Part shown: positions 1 through 8,163 of the stretch, piece by piece
Layout: each line of letters begins with the position of its first letter
How positions within the stretch are numbered: position 1 is the first letter of the stretch
NCBI RefSeq assembly: GCF_001613445.1
Contig: NZ_BDCJ01000020.1
Coordinates: 1 to 64,000 of the forward strand
DNA length: 64,000 bases
Direction: 5' to 3'
Origin: Nocardia grenadensis NBRC 108939
Lineage (GTDB): Bacteria; Actinomycetota; Actinomycetes; Mycobacteriales; Mycobacteriaceae
Notes under the pieces: generated by a model
The model's input: the letters and a program-made list of their open reading frames with translations, nothing else
Told to the model about the DNA's origin: nothing
Databases searched by the model: none
Translations under genes and position numbers: made by a program

Positions 1-553
1 TCAATGACAATCGACGGTCGAGTGCCCGGCATGCCGATCAACCGGTTAGGCGCGTTGACCCGGGGTTTATCGGTGAATTCCGGGGTCACCGCGCGGCTGC
101 GGCGGCAGCTCGGGCGGTACGGGGAGGCGGTAGAGGCGCATAGGCGGCGACCGACGGACCAGCTTCGAGCCGCGCTTCGGATACCGGCGGTGCTCGGCCG
201 GTCGCACCGACGATATCGCCGCCTGCGCTGTGCGCCGGCCGACCCCGTACGTGGTTTGCCACGCCCGCCCGAACGGCCCCGTACAGCTCGACGTCTCTGT
301 CCAGTGCCAGGGCCCGGCAGGGGATCGGCGTGCGAGCGCCGCTGAGAACGGTATGCGACTGAAGCCGTCCGCCGAGGCCACCGCGTGCATGATCACTGTC
401 GCCGTTTCCGGGGGATGCCGGCGACCACCCGAACTCATCGGCGGGTGCGGTCGGGCGGCCGTGTGCCGATTCGGGCGGACCGAATCCGGCCTCGCCGTGC
501 GGAATATGGGTGCCCGGCCGGTATCGGGAGTCCATTGGGGGCGTTGCCCCGCC
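1..553. other. Non-coding left edge
   Basis: I see no convincing gene here. The open frames are GC-rich shadows without family signatures. A short minus-strand stretch near 370-400 (residues VIMHAVASADGF) resembles the start of a RibD-C/DHFR-like protein but does not continue in any frame, so it is at most a scar. The right end holds the mmpL promoter region. Confidence 0.5.
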
Positions 554-572
554 CGAAAATGGTAGCTACTGT
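544..572 (+). promoter_or_regulatory. Candidate mmpL promoter
   Basis: TTGCCC at 544-549 and TACTGT at 567-572 are separated by 17 bases, fitting a sigma-A-type promoter directed at the transporter that starts at 608. The -10 lies inside the left arm of the inverted repeat at 554-597, so a repressor bound there would block initiation. The promoter assignment is an inference from spacing only. Confidence 0.4.
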
Positions 573-597
573 CATAAAACAGTAACTACCATTTTCG
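554..597. promoter_or_regulatory. 19-bp inverted repeat, likely TetR operator
   Basis: CGAAAATGGTAGCTACTGT (554-572) is repeated in inverse orientation at 579-597 with one mismatch and a 6-base spacer. It ends 10 bases before the mmpL start. A TetR regulator is encoded directly downstream of mmpL in the same operon, so the repeat is most simply its autoregulatory operator. As RNA it could also fold into a hairpin over the leader and ribosome-binding site. Confidence 0.75.
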
Positions 598-607
598 AGA
601 GGCTGTC

Positions 608-2833
608 ATGTCGACCCTGCTGTATCGGATCGGGCGGTTCGGTTTTCGCGCTCGACGACTCGTGCTCATGTGCTGGGTGCTGCTCGTGGCCGCCCTGGGA
701 GTGGGGGCCGCCACCCTGGCCTCCCCTTCCGCGACCTCCTTCAGCCTGCCCGACACACAATCCCAGGAAGCCCTCGATCTACTGGCGGAGCGGTTCGCCG
801 AGGTTCCGTCGGCCGGCGGATCCGCCCAGATCGTCTTTATCGCCGAACACGGCACCGTGACCGATCCCGTGCTGCGCCGGCGGATCACCGAGGTGGTCGA
901 CGCCGCCGCCGGGGCGGCCGAGGTGGCGGCGGTGCGCAGCCCGTACGACAGCGGCCTGATCTCGGCGGATCGGCGGATCGCCGTCGCCGAGGTGACCTAC
1001 GCCGTGTCCTTCGAGGCAGTGCGTGATTCGAGTCGTCAGGAACTGATGGACGTGGTCGAACGGAGCGGTTCGGCCGACCTGCGGGTCGCGGTGGGCGGCG
1101 ACGTGATGGAGCTGATGCCGGATGTCAGTAAGGAACTCATCGGGTTGCTCGTCGCCGCGGTGGTTCTCGTGATCACGCTCGGGTCGCTGGTCGCCGCGGG
1201 GATGTCGCTGGTCACCGGGCTCACCGGGGTCGCGGTCGGGCTGCTGGGAATCCTCACGGCCACCGCCTTTCTCGACCTCGGCGTCACGACCCCGATCCTC
1301 GCGCTCATGCTCGGTCTCGCCGTCGGTATCGACTACGCGCTGTTCATCGTCTCCCGCTACACCCATGAGCTGACCCGGACTCCAGACTCCGAGGAGGCCA
1401 TCGGCCGGGCGGTGGGCACCGCCGGATCCGCTGTCCTCTTCGCCGGCCTGACCGTGGTGATCGCACTGCTCGGACTCGGCGTCGTGAGGATCGGGCTGCT
1501 CACCGAAATGGGGGTCGCCGCCGCGGTGACCGTGGTCGTCGCGGTGCTGGTGGCCGTCACCCTGCTGCCGGCACTGCTCGGGTTCGCCGGGCGGCGGGTG
1601 CTGCGGCGCGGCCGGCTCCGGCAAGCGACCGCGGGTGCCTCGCCGGCGGCGACCGGCCGGCCGCGGCGGACGCTCGCACAGCGCTGGGCGGCGCTGACCA
1701 CCCGCCGGCCGGTGACGACACTGATCGTCGCGTTTCTCGGACTCGGTGTCCTGACCCTGCCGGCGCTGGATCTGCGCCTCGGCGTGCCGGACCAGGGCAC
1801 CTATCCCGAGCATTCGACGCAACGTCGGGCCTACGACGCGGTGGCGGAAGGGTTCGGTCCGGGGTTCAACGGACCGCTGCTGGTGGTCGTCGACCTCGCG
1901 GGCGCGCCACAGCCCGCGGACGCCGCACGGCAGGTGCACGCGGCCCTGGCCGGAGCCGAAGGGGTCGCCATGGTCGCACCGCCGGAATTCAACCCGGCCG
2001 GTGATACGGCCATCATCGGGGTCGTCCCGGAGAGCGGACCCGACAGCGAACAGACCGAGCAACTGGTTCAGCGGCTACGCGGCGGTGTCGCCGACAGCGT
2101 CGCCGATTCCGGTGCCCGGATCGCGGTCACCGGAACCGCCGCCGTCATCATCGACTTCAGCAGCCGGATGGCGGACGCCCTGTGGATCTACCTCCTGGTG
2201 GTGGTCGGTCTGTCATTCCTGCTGCTGATGACGGTCTTCCGCTCGATCGTCGTACCGCTGAAGGCCACCGGGGGTTTCCTGCTCACCGTGGCGGCGACCT
2301 TCGGTGTCCTGGTGGCCACCTTCCAGTGGGGTCATCTGGAATGGCTGGGTATCCGCGATACCGATGTGGTGGTGAGCATGTTGCCGATCTTCATCATCGG
2401 CGTCGTGTTCGGGCTGGCCATGGACTATGAGGTGTTCCTGGTGACCCGGATGCGGGAGGAATACGTGCACGGCGCCGCGGCGACCGCGGCGGTCCGCGCC
2501 GGTTTCGGGTACGGCGCGCGCGTGGTGTCCGCGGCCGCGATCATCATGGTGAGCGTGTTCGCCGGGTTCGCCACCGGCGAGGCGAGCGATATCGTGCAGA
2601 TCGGGGTGGCGCTGGCGGCGGCGGTCGCGGTCGACGCCTTCGTGGTCCGGATGACCATCGTCCCGGCGGTACTCGCGCTCGTCGGTGAGAAAGCCTGGTG
2701 GTTGCCGCAGTGGCTGGACCGGCTCCTGCCGAACCTCGATGTCGAGGGGGAGAAGCTGCGCGTGGCGCCGGGTCCCGACCCCGCCGACGCACACCACCGC
2801 ATTGTTGCGCCGGCGAAAGGTTCGGCAGGATGA
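608..2833 (+). CDS. MMPL/RND-family transporter
   Basis: A 741-residue membrane protein of the MmpL branch of the RND superfamily, which exports lipids or small molecules using proton motive force. A first membrane helix (about 18-38) is followed by an extracytoplasmic domain, a cluster of helices (about 178-325), a cytoplasmic linker, then the same plan again in the C-terminal half. The Asp-Tyr pairs typical of MmpL proton relay are visible as GIDYA (D242-Y243) and AMDYE (D606-Y607). GAGAGG lies just before the ATG. It is shorter than mycobacterial MmpL3-type proteins and lacks a long C-terminal domain. The tetR gene starts 4 bases after its stop, so the pair is one operon. The substrate cannot be told; drug efflux or lipid export are both possible. 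Confidence 0.9.
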   Translation: MSTLLYRIGRFGFRARRLVLMCWVLLVAALGVGAATLASPSATSFSLPDTQSQEALDLLAERFAEVPSAGGSAQIVFIAEHGTVTDPVLRRRITEVVDAAAGAAEVAAVRSPYDSGLISADRRIAVAEVTYAVSFEAVRDSSRQELMDVVERSGSADLRVAVGGDVMELMPDVSKELIGLLVAAVVLVITLGSLVAAGMSLVTGLTGVAVGLLGILTATAFLDLGVTTPILALMLGLAVGIDYALFIVSRYTHELTRTPDSEEAIGRAVGTAGSAVLFAGLTVVIALLGLGVVRIGLLTEMGVAAAVTVVVAVLVAVTLLPALLGFAGRRVLRRGRLRQATAGASPAATGRPRRTLAQRWAALTTRRPVTTLIVAFLGLGVLTLPALDLRLGVPDQGTYPEHSTQRRAYDAVAEGFGPGFNGPLLVVVDLAGAPQPADAARQVHAALAGAEGVAMVAPPEFNPAGDTAIIGVVPESGPDSEQTEQLVQRLRGGVADSVADSGARIAVTGTAAVIIDFSSRMADALWIYLLVVVGLSFLLLMTVFRSIVVPLKATGGFLLTVAATFGVLVATFQWGHLEWLGIRDTDVVVSMLPIFIIGVVFGLAMDYEVFLVTRMREEYVHGAAATAAVRAGFGYGARVVSAAAIIMVSVFAGFATGEASDIVQIGVALAAAVAVDAFVVRMTIVPAVLALVGEKAWWLPQWLDRLLPNLDVEGEKLRVAPGPDPADAHHRIVAPAKGSAG

Positions 2834-2837
2834 AACC

Positions 2838-3419
2838 ATGAGCACCGGCGGGCTGCGAGAACTCAAGAAGAAGCGGACGCGTGAAGCCATCCAGGATCAC
2901 GCCCTGCGCCTCTACCGGGAAAAGGGATACGCCAACACCACGCTCGAGGAGGTGGCCGCGGCCGCCGAGGTCTCGCCGAGCACGCTGTTCCGCTATTTCC
3001 CCACCAAACCGGATACGGTGCTCTTCGACCGTGTGGACCCCATCTTCCTGGAGAAGTTCCTCGCCGAGCCCGCCGAGCTCTCCCCCCTGGAAGCCGGTCG
3101 CAATGCGCTGCTCGCCGTGCTCGCCAATACCGAGCAGGATCTGGCCGTAGTGGAAACCACCCGGATGAAACTCATTGCCACCGTGCCGGAGCTACGCGGC
3201 GCCGTCGCGCAGAAGGTCGAGACGGATCTGCCGCAGTTCATCGAGGCCGTCGCCCGCCGGACCGGCCGGGAACCGGCCGATCCGCGGGTGCGGTACTGGA
3301 GCGGTGCGGTGGCGGGCGTCGCTCTGATGGCCTATCTGCGCGCGATCGAGAACGGCGAGGACATCTACGCCGTAGTCGACGAGGCACTGGAGTTCCTCGC
3401 GAACGGGATGCCGCTCTGA
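2838..3419 (+). CDS. TetR-family transcriptional regulator
   Basis: A 193-residue regulator. The N-terminal helix-turn-helix is clear at about residues 20-60 (motif TLEEVAAAAEVSPSTLFRYF), followed by an all-helical ligand/dimer domain. The ATG at 2838 gives the standard TetR N-terminus (MSTGGLRELKKKRTREAI); an open frame continues upstream but lies inside mmpL. It begins 4 bases after the mmpL stop and is probably translationally coupled to it. The inverted repeat at 554-597 is its likely operator, making this a self-contained efflux switch. The inducing ligand is unknown. Confidence 0.92.
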   Translation: MSTGGLRELKKKRTREAIQDHALRLYREKGYANTTLEEVAAAAEVSPSTLFRYFPTKPDTVLFDRVDPIFLEKFLAEPAELSPLEAGRNALLAVLANTEQDLAVVETTRMKLIATVPELRGAVAQKVETDLPQFIEAVARRTGREPADPRVRYWSGAVAGVALMAYLRAIENGEDIYAVVDEALEFLANGMPL

Positions 3420-3443
3420 CAGCGAACGACGCCACCGGGTCCG

Positions 3444-4820
3444 CTACCCGAAGGCGCGCCCCTGCTCCTTGTCCAGTGCGGTCTCGGTCTTGTTCTTCAG
3501 TACGAAGAGGTAGACGACCAGCGAGATACCGATGACGACCGTCACGTACCCGATGAACCACGGCACCTGTCCGCCGTTCTTCGCGGCCTGGTAGATCATC
3601 GGCGCGGTACCGCCGAACACCGAATTGGCCAGGGCGTACCCGATACCGACGCCCAGGGCCCGGATATGCGAGGGGAACAGCTCGGCCTTGACGATGGCAT
3701 TGATCGACGTGTAGCCGGTGAGCAGCACGTAACCGACGCAGGTCACCACCAGTGTCGCCGCCACCGAGGTGGCGTCCTGGAGGAAGGTGATGAGGAACCA
3801 GGTGTAGAGGACACCGCCGATGCCGAAGAACACCAGGACGGGTCTACGGCCCACCCTGTCGCTGATCAGTCCACCGACCGGCTGCAACAGCATGAGGAAC
3901 ACCAGCCCGGCCAGGTTGATCCAGGTGGCCGTCATCCCCTGACCTTCGAACGCGGTCTTGACCATGGCCGGGGCATTCACGCTGTAGGTGTAGAACGCGA
4001 GGGTCCCACCCATGGTGACCAGGAAGCACACCAGCAGCGGCCGCCAGTATTCGACCAGCAGGACGCGCAGGGAGCCCGATTCGGAATCCTCACCGCGCCG
4101 GACCGCGTCGAGCTGCTCCTGGGTCAGTGATTCGTCCATGCTCCGGCGCAACCAGAACACCACGACCGCGGCCATACCGCCGATGAAGAAGGCGATACGC
4201 CAGCCGAAATCGGAGATCTCCTGCTTGTCCATGAACACCTGCAACACCAGCAGCGTGAGCTGGGCGAGCACATGGCCGCCGATGAGGGTCACGTACTGGA
4301 ACGACGAGAAGAAGCCGCGGCGTTCCCGGGTGGCCGCCTCGGACATGTAGGTGGCCGACGCACCGTACTCACCGCCGGTCGCGAACCCCTGCACCAGCCG
4401 GCACAGGATCAGGATCACGGCCGCGCCCACGCCGATCGTCTCGCGTCCCGGCACGAGTGCGATCACCAGCGAACAGGCCGCCATCAGCGAGACGCTGAAG
4501 GTGAGTGCCGCACGCCGGCCGCGCCGGTCGGCGTAGCGGCCGAAGAACCATGAGCCGACCGGGCGCATGAGGAATGTGACGGCGAAGATCGCGTACACGT
4601 AGACGGTGGAGTTCTTGTCCGCCGAATCGAAGAAGTGGCTCTCGAAATACGAGGCGAACACGGTGTAGACGTAGACGTCGTACCACTCGACGAGATTGCC
4701 CGACGATCCGCGCAGTGTGTTCCAGACCGCACGGCGGGTCGCCGCCCGCGACGAGGCCGATTCGGTGGCCGGTGGCCGGCCGTCGGGAACGGCCGGTCCC
4801 GAGGTTATGGTTTCGGACAT
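3444..4820 (-). CDS. MFS permease, metabolite:H+ symporter family
   Basis: A 458-residue major facilitator protein of the metabolite:H+ symporter (MHS) branch that includes KgtP, ProP and ShiA. Features are the N-terminal GNLVEWYDVYVY segment, the GRYADRRGRR loop between helices 2 and 3, the second-half counterpart SDRVGRRPVLVF, and twelve hydrophobic segments. The start at 4820 (MSETITSG) is chosen because GAGAGG precedes it; an upstream in-frame ATG at 4886 lacks such a site. Members import organic acids, osmolytes or shikimate-like compounds. The neighbours do not identify the substrate. It converges on the tetR gene with a 24-base gap. Confidence 0.88.
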   Translation of the reverse strand: MSETITSGPAVPDGRPPATESASSRAATRRAVWNTLRGSSGNLVEWYDVYVYTVFASYFESHFFDSADKNSTVYVYAIFAVTFLMRPVGSWFFGRYADRRGRRAALTFSVSLMAACSLVIALVPGRETIGVGAAVILILCRLVQGFATGGEYGASATYMSEAATRERRGFFSSFQYVTLIGGHVLAQLTLLVLQVFMDKQEISDFGWRIAFFIGGMAAVVVFWLRRSMDESLTQEQLDAVRRGEDSESGSLRVLLVEYWRPLLVCFLVTMGGTLAFYTYSVNAPAMVKTAFEGQGMTATWINLAGLVFLMLLQPVGGLISDRVGRRPVLVFFGIGGVLYTWFLITFLQDATSVAATLVVTCVGYVLLTGYTSINAIVKAELFPSHIRALGVGIGYALANSVFGGTAPMIYQAAKNGGQVPWFIGYVTVVIGISLVVYLFVLKNKTETALDKEQGRAFG

Positions 4821-5050
4821 AAGTGATCCCTCTCGTTCACCCGTACACGGAGCGCGCGAGGACCGGAATCCTGCGCGGCTCGGCACTCAGTGTGCAGGTA
4901 GAGGGCACGGTCCGGGGGTGAGGTTCGGAATATCCGTTGTCGGCGCAGGGCGGGTGAGCCCGGATATCCGCACAGCCGCAGGGTCTCCGGCGGCGGCGCG
5001 CGACGGACCGGATGCGGCTGTGGTCCGTCGGCGGTGCGCACCACCGGCGG

Positions 5051-6199
5051 TTACTGGTTCGTGAGCTGCGCGATCACCGTGGCCGGCCCCGGCCGCTCGG
5101 CGATCTCGGCCGCGACCTCCCGGGCGCGGCGCCGGTACGAGGCGTCTTCCAGCGCCTTCGTGACCGCCGGCGCGATACCGGCTGCCGAGTCGACCGTGAT
5201 CGATGCCCCGGAGGCGGCGGCGCGCGCGGCATTGACAGGTTGGTCGGCGCCTTGGGGCCAGAGCACCATCGGCAGGCCGTGTGCCAGGGCACCGAGCACG
5301 GTACCGACGCCGCCGGCGCCGACCACCAGATCGGCCCGCTCGAGCAATTGCGCCAACGGGATGAAGGGCACATACCGCACATTCGACCGGCTTGCGTGGT
5401 CGCGCGGCGCCGGGACGGACCGGCCGGCTTCCGGATGCCGGAGGGACGAGCCGAGGGTGGCGATCACATCGGCCCCGGTACCCGCCACCGCCGCCACGAC
5501 CGCCTCGAGAACGTCCGGGTCGGAGAAGATCGTGCCCAGGGTGACGAGCACCGTCGGCCTGCCGCGTTCACCGATGCCGGACAGGTCGATCGCGGCGTCC
5601 TGCGGGCGGCGGTGCGCCTGTGGCCGGACCGGAAGCACCCGCGTCCCGGGGGACCAGTCCGGGTCCTGTAGTTGCGGCGGGCACGGGTCGATACAACTCG
5701 ACGGGGCGACGGGCCGGAGGCCCGCCCGGTCGTACCGGGTGGCGGCCGCGCGATCGATCTCCGTGGTGATCACCGTGGGCAGCGCCGGGCCGATACCCGC
5801 CCGGTGCCAGCCGACCCCGAGCCGGGCCGCGACGATCGGGCCGATCGCATCGAACGGTTCCGCGATCACCAGGTCCGCACCCCAGCCGGTGGCCCGGTCG
5901 ATGCTGTCCTCGATACCGAGGTCGACGCGTGCGCCACCGAAGATCTCCCCGATCATCGCGGGTGCGGGCCGGTACATATCCGTCCCCGTGCGCCGGGCCG
6001 CTTCCTCGGAGAACGTGCCGGGCATCGCGCCCGCCCCGAGGTAGTCGACCGCCGGTGGAAGCTCGCCTTCGACAGTGTCGCGGAATCCGGCACTCGACAG
6101 GAGGCCGACGCTGTGCCCGGCCGCCACCGCCGCGTGCACGAGCGGCACCAGGGGCAGGATGTGGCCGAAGGCGGGGGTTGCGCTGAACAGCAGTTGCAC
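5051..6199 (-). CDS. GT-B glycosyltransferase, UGT/MGT-like
   Basis: A 382-residue GT1-type glycosyltransferase related to macrolide and glycolipid glycosyltransferases. The N-terminal Rossmann domain opens with LLFSATPAFGHILPLVPL, with a catalytic-type His at residue 13; the C-terminal domain carries the nucleotide-sugar region GAGGVGTVLGALAHGLPMV then QGADQPVNA. The usual His of the HGG donor motif is replaced by Ala (GAGGVGT), which is unusual. The start is a GTG at 6199 with GGAGA six bases upstream; the longer open frame extends into non-coding DNA. The neighbouring desaturase suggests a lipid or polyketide-like acceptor, but that is inference. Confidence 0.85.
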   Translation of the reverse strand: MQLLFSATPAFGHILPLVPLVHAAVAAGHSVGLLSSAGFRDTVEGELPPAVDYLGAGAMPGTFSEEAARRTGTDMYRPAPAMIGEIFGGARVDLGIEDSIDRATGWGADLVIAEPFDAIGPIVAARLGVGWHRAGIGPALPTVITTEIDRAAATRYDRAGLRPVAPSSCIDPCPPQLQDPDWSPGTRVLPVRPQAHRRPQDAAIDLSGIGERGRPTVLVTLGTIFSDPDVLEAVVAAVAGTGADVIATLGSSLRHPEAGRSVPAPRDHASRSNVRYVPFIPLAQLLERADLVVGAGGVGTVLGALAHGLPMVLWPQGADQPVNAARAAASGASITVDSAAGIAPAVTKALEDASYRRRAREVAAEIAERPGPATVIAQLTNQ

Positions 6200-6712
6200 G
6201 GGTTCTCCGGATCGTTGGGGATACGTTCGTCGGCAGCGGATTCCGATATCAGGGTGACATGTCCGCGGCCGGCGGTACGAATTCGCGGAGGGGCGCCGAT
6301 GCCCGCCCGGCCGTGGCATCCGCGACCAGTACGGTCGCATCGAGCCGGATCGGTGCGGTGGGTGCGCCGCCGGCCGCGAGCCGGGATGCCATTCTCGGAA
6401 TGCCATCGGGCGAGCAGGGATGTTTCGTGTTCGGTCCCACCGATCGCGGCCATGACGTACTTCCGGAAAACGAACGTGCCTGTGGGCGGCGATGCTAGCC
6501 GCGGAGATCCCCGGATATCACCCCACAGTGCGATTCGATCTCATACCGAGGGTTTACCGGGGTCGAGAATCCGGTCGATAGCGTCGGTTCCACGACATCA
6601 CCACACCGTCTCGCACCGGGCATTACCCGCTGGGTCGGGTCTCCCATCGAGAGAGACCGGACGGCACCGGAAACGGGCGGGCGGGATCCGCACTCGACTC
6701 CGAGGAATTTCT
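6200..6712. other. Divergent intergenic region
   Basis: About 510 bases separate the glycosyltransferase and the divergent desaturase. It must hold both promoters. I see no convincing gene, RNA or strong repeat; small open frames here have no recognisable features. Confidence 0.4.
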
Positions 6713-7765
6713 ATGACAACACCGGCCTTGGTCCCGGAATCACCGCCCCGGTCCGCGCGGCGCGGCGGCACCGGCGGCGACTACGCCCGCCTGCTGCGCC
6801 GGATCTCCGACGCGGGACTGATGAACCGGCGGCCCGGCTATTACGCCGTCCGGCTCGGTCTGGTGGGAATCGCGTACGTGGCCGGCTGGCTGGTGTTCGC
6901 CCTCGTCGGCGACTCGTGGTGGACACTCGCGGTGGCGGCGTTCCTGGCCGTGGCCTGCGCGCAGGTGGCACTCGTCATGCACGATGTCGCACATCGCCAG
7001 GTCTTCCGGCTTCGGCGGCCGACGGAACTCGTGGGCCGGATCGTCGGTAACGCGGGCATCGGCTTGGGCTACGGCTGGTGGCAGGACAAGCACACCCGCC
7101 ATCACGCCAACCCGAACCACGAGGAACTCGACCCCGATGTCGCGCCCGACATCCTGATCTGGTCGCAACGGCAGGCGCGGGCCGGCCGCGGCCTGCCTCG
7201 TATCATCGGACGGGCGCAGGCATTCCTGTTCTTCCCCCTACTGCTGTTGGAAGGTGTCAACCTCCACATTGCGGGCATCCGCGCACTCCGCAATCGATCG
7301 ATCGGACACCGCGGTGTGGAAGGCGCGCTGCTGCTCGGCCACTTCGCCGCCTACCTGGCCGCGGTGTTCGCGGTCCTGCCCGCCGACAAGGCATTCGCGT
7401 TCCTCATCGTCCACAAGGCGCTGTTCGGCCTGTACATGGGCTGCGCCTTCGCCCCGAACCACAAGGGTATGCCGACCCTGACCGGCGACGACCGCCCCGA
7501 CTATCTACGTCGGCAGGTGCTGACCTCCCGCAATGTGCGGGGCGGTGTCCTGACCGACCTCGCGCTCGGCGGGCTCAACTATCAGATCGAGCACCATCTG
7601 TTCCCGAGCATGCCGACGCCGAATCTGCGCCACGCACAACGGATCGTCCGCGACTACTGCGCCGAAATCGGTGTGCCCTATCACGAGACCGGTCTGATCA
7701 CGTCGTATCGGGAAGCGCTGGCCCACCTGCATCGGGTCGGCGCACCCCTGCGCGCCACCGGCTGA
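6713..7765 (+). CDS. Membrane fatty acid desaturase
   Basis: A 350-residue integral-membrane di-iron desaturase of the FADS-like superfamily. The three histidine boxes are intact: HDVAH (H90, H94), HTRHH (H127, H130, H131) and QIEHH (291-295), the last having the Gln-type third box seen in front-end/acyl-CoA desaturases and mycobacterial DesA3-like proteins. Hydrophobic segments lie at about 48-85 and 165-245. The ATG at 6713 follows GAGGAATTT. It introduces a double bond in a fatty acyl chain using O2 and a separate electron donor; no oxidoreductase partner is adjacent. Confidence 0.92.
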   Translation: MTTPALVPESPPRSARRGGTGGDYARLLRRISDAGLMNRRPGYYAVRLGLVGIAYVAGWLVFALVGDSWWTLAVAAFLAVACAQVALVMHDVAHRQVFRLRRPTELVGRIVGNAGIGLGYGWWQDKHTRHHANPNHEELDPDVAPDILIWSQRQARAGRGLPRIIGRAQAFLFFPLLLLEGVNLHIAGIRALRNRSIGHRGVEGALLLGHFAAYLAAVFAVLPADKAFAFLIVHKALFGLYMGCAFAPNHKGMPTLTGDDRPDYLRRQVLTSRNVRGGVLTDLALGGLNYQIEHHLFPSMPTPNLRHAQRIVRDYCAEIGVPYHETGLITSYREALAHLHRVGAPLRATG

Positions 7766-7933
7766 CTCCGGGCGTACCGCGCCGCTTGTGCCATCGGAGT
7801 TCGCGATACCCCGAGCCCGCCGCGGGCCGGTCGGCGGTGCGGTGTGATCCGCGGCCGCCGACGGGCCCGACAGAGCGTCACCTACTGACTGCCGATGGAA
7901 TCCACCACCGGATCCGGCCTCGGCACGGCCTGA

Positions 7934-8008
7934 TCAGTAGTAGGCCCCGGAGAGCATGCCCAGCATGTTCAACCACACGATGTATTTCAGGAAGCCAGGC
8001 ATATCCAT
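7934..8008 (-). CDS. Possible 24-residue hydrophobic peptide
   Basis: A 24-codon open frame begins MDMPGFLKYIVWLNMLGM and ends in Gly-Ala-Tyr-Tyr. The peptide is one amphipathic or membrane-inserting helix rich in Met, Leu, Trp and Tyr, and its composition is unlike the Arg/Pro/Ala-rich shadow frames around it. GAGAAAG lies immediately before the ATG, a marginal ribosome-binding site. It occupies an otherwise empty 398-base gap between the convergent desaturase and carboxylase genes and could be the last cistron of the carboxylase operon. The family is unknown to me. Confidence 0.45.
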   Translation of the reverse strand: MDMPGFLKYIVWLNMLGMLSGAYY

Positions 8009-8163
8009 CTTTCTCGGTTGTCGGTCCTGGTCATCGAACGGCGGCCATATGCGGATCGCCGTCCGAATCCCACGCGCCGCGCTGGAATGCGTGCGCTGCT
8101 GCGTCTTTCGCGCGCCGATGCGTATTCGTTACATTGCCGGCATCGACCGGCGGGTCCGCCCGG

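Noticed and set aside
67..438. Minus-strand frame with VIMHAVASADGF, like the start of a DHFR-like protein
   Set aside because: The similarity ends after about 12 residues and no other frame continues it.
779..2062. Long minus-strand open frame of 427 codons
   Set aside because: It is antisense to the mmpL gene and has the Arg/Asp/His-rich composition of a GC-rich shadow.
5672..6712. Plus-strand frame running into the desaturase
   Set aside because: It is antisense to the glycosyltransferase and only the part from 6713 has family features and a ribosome-binding site.
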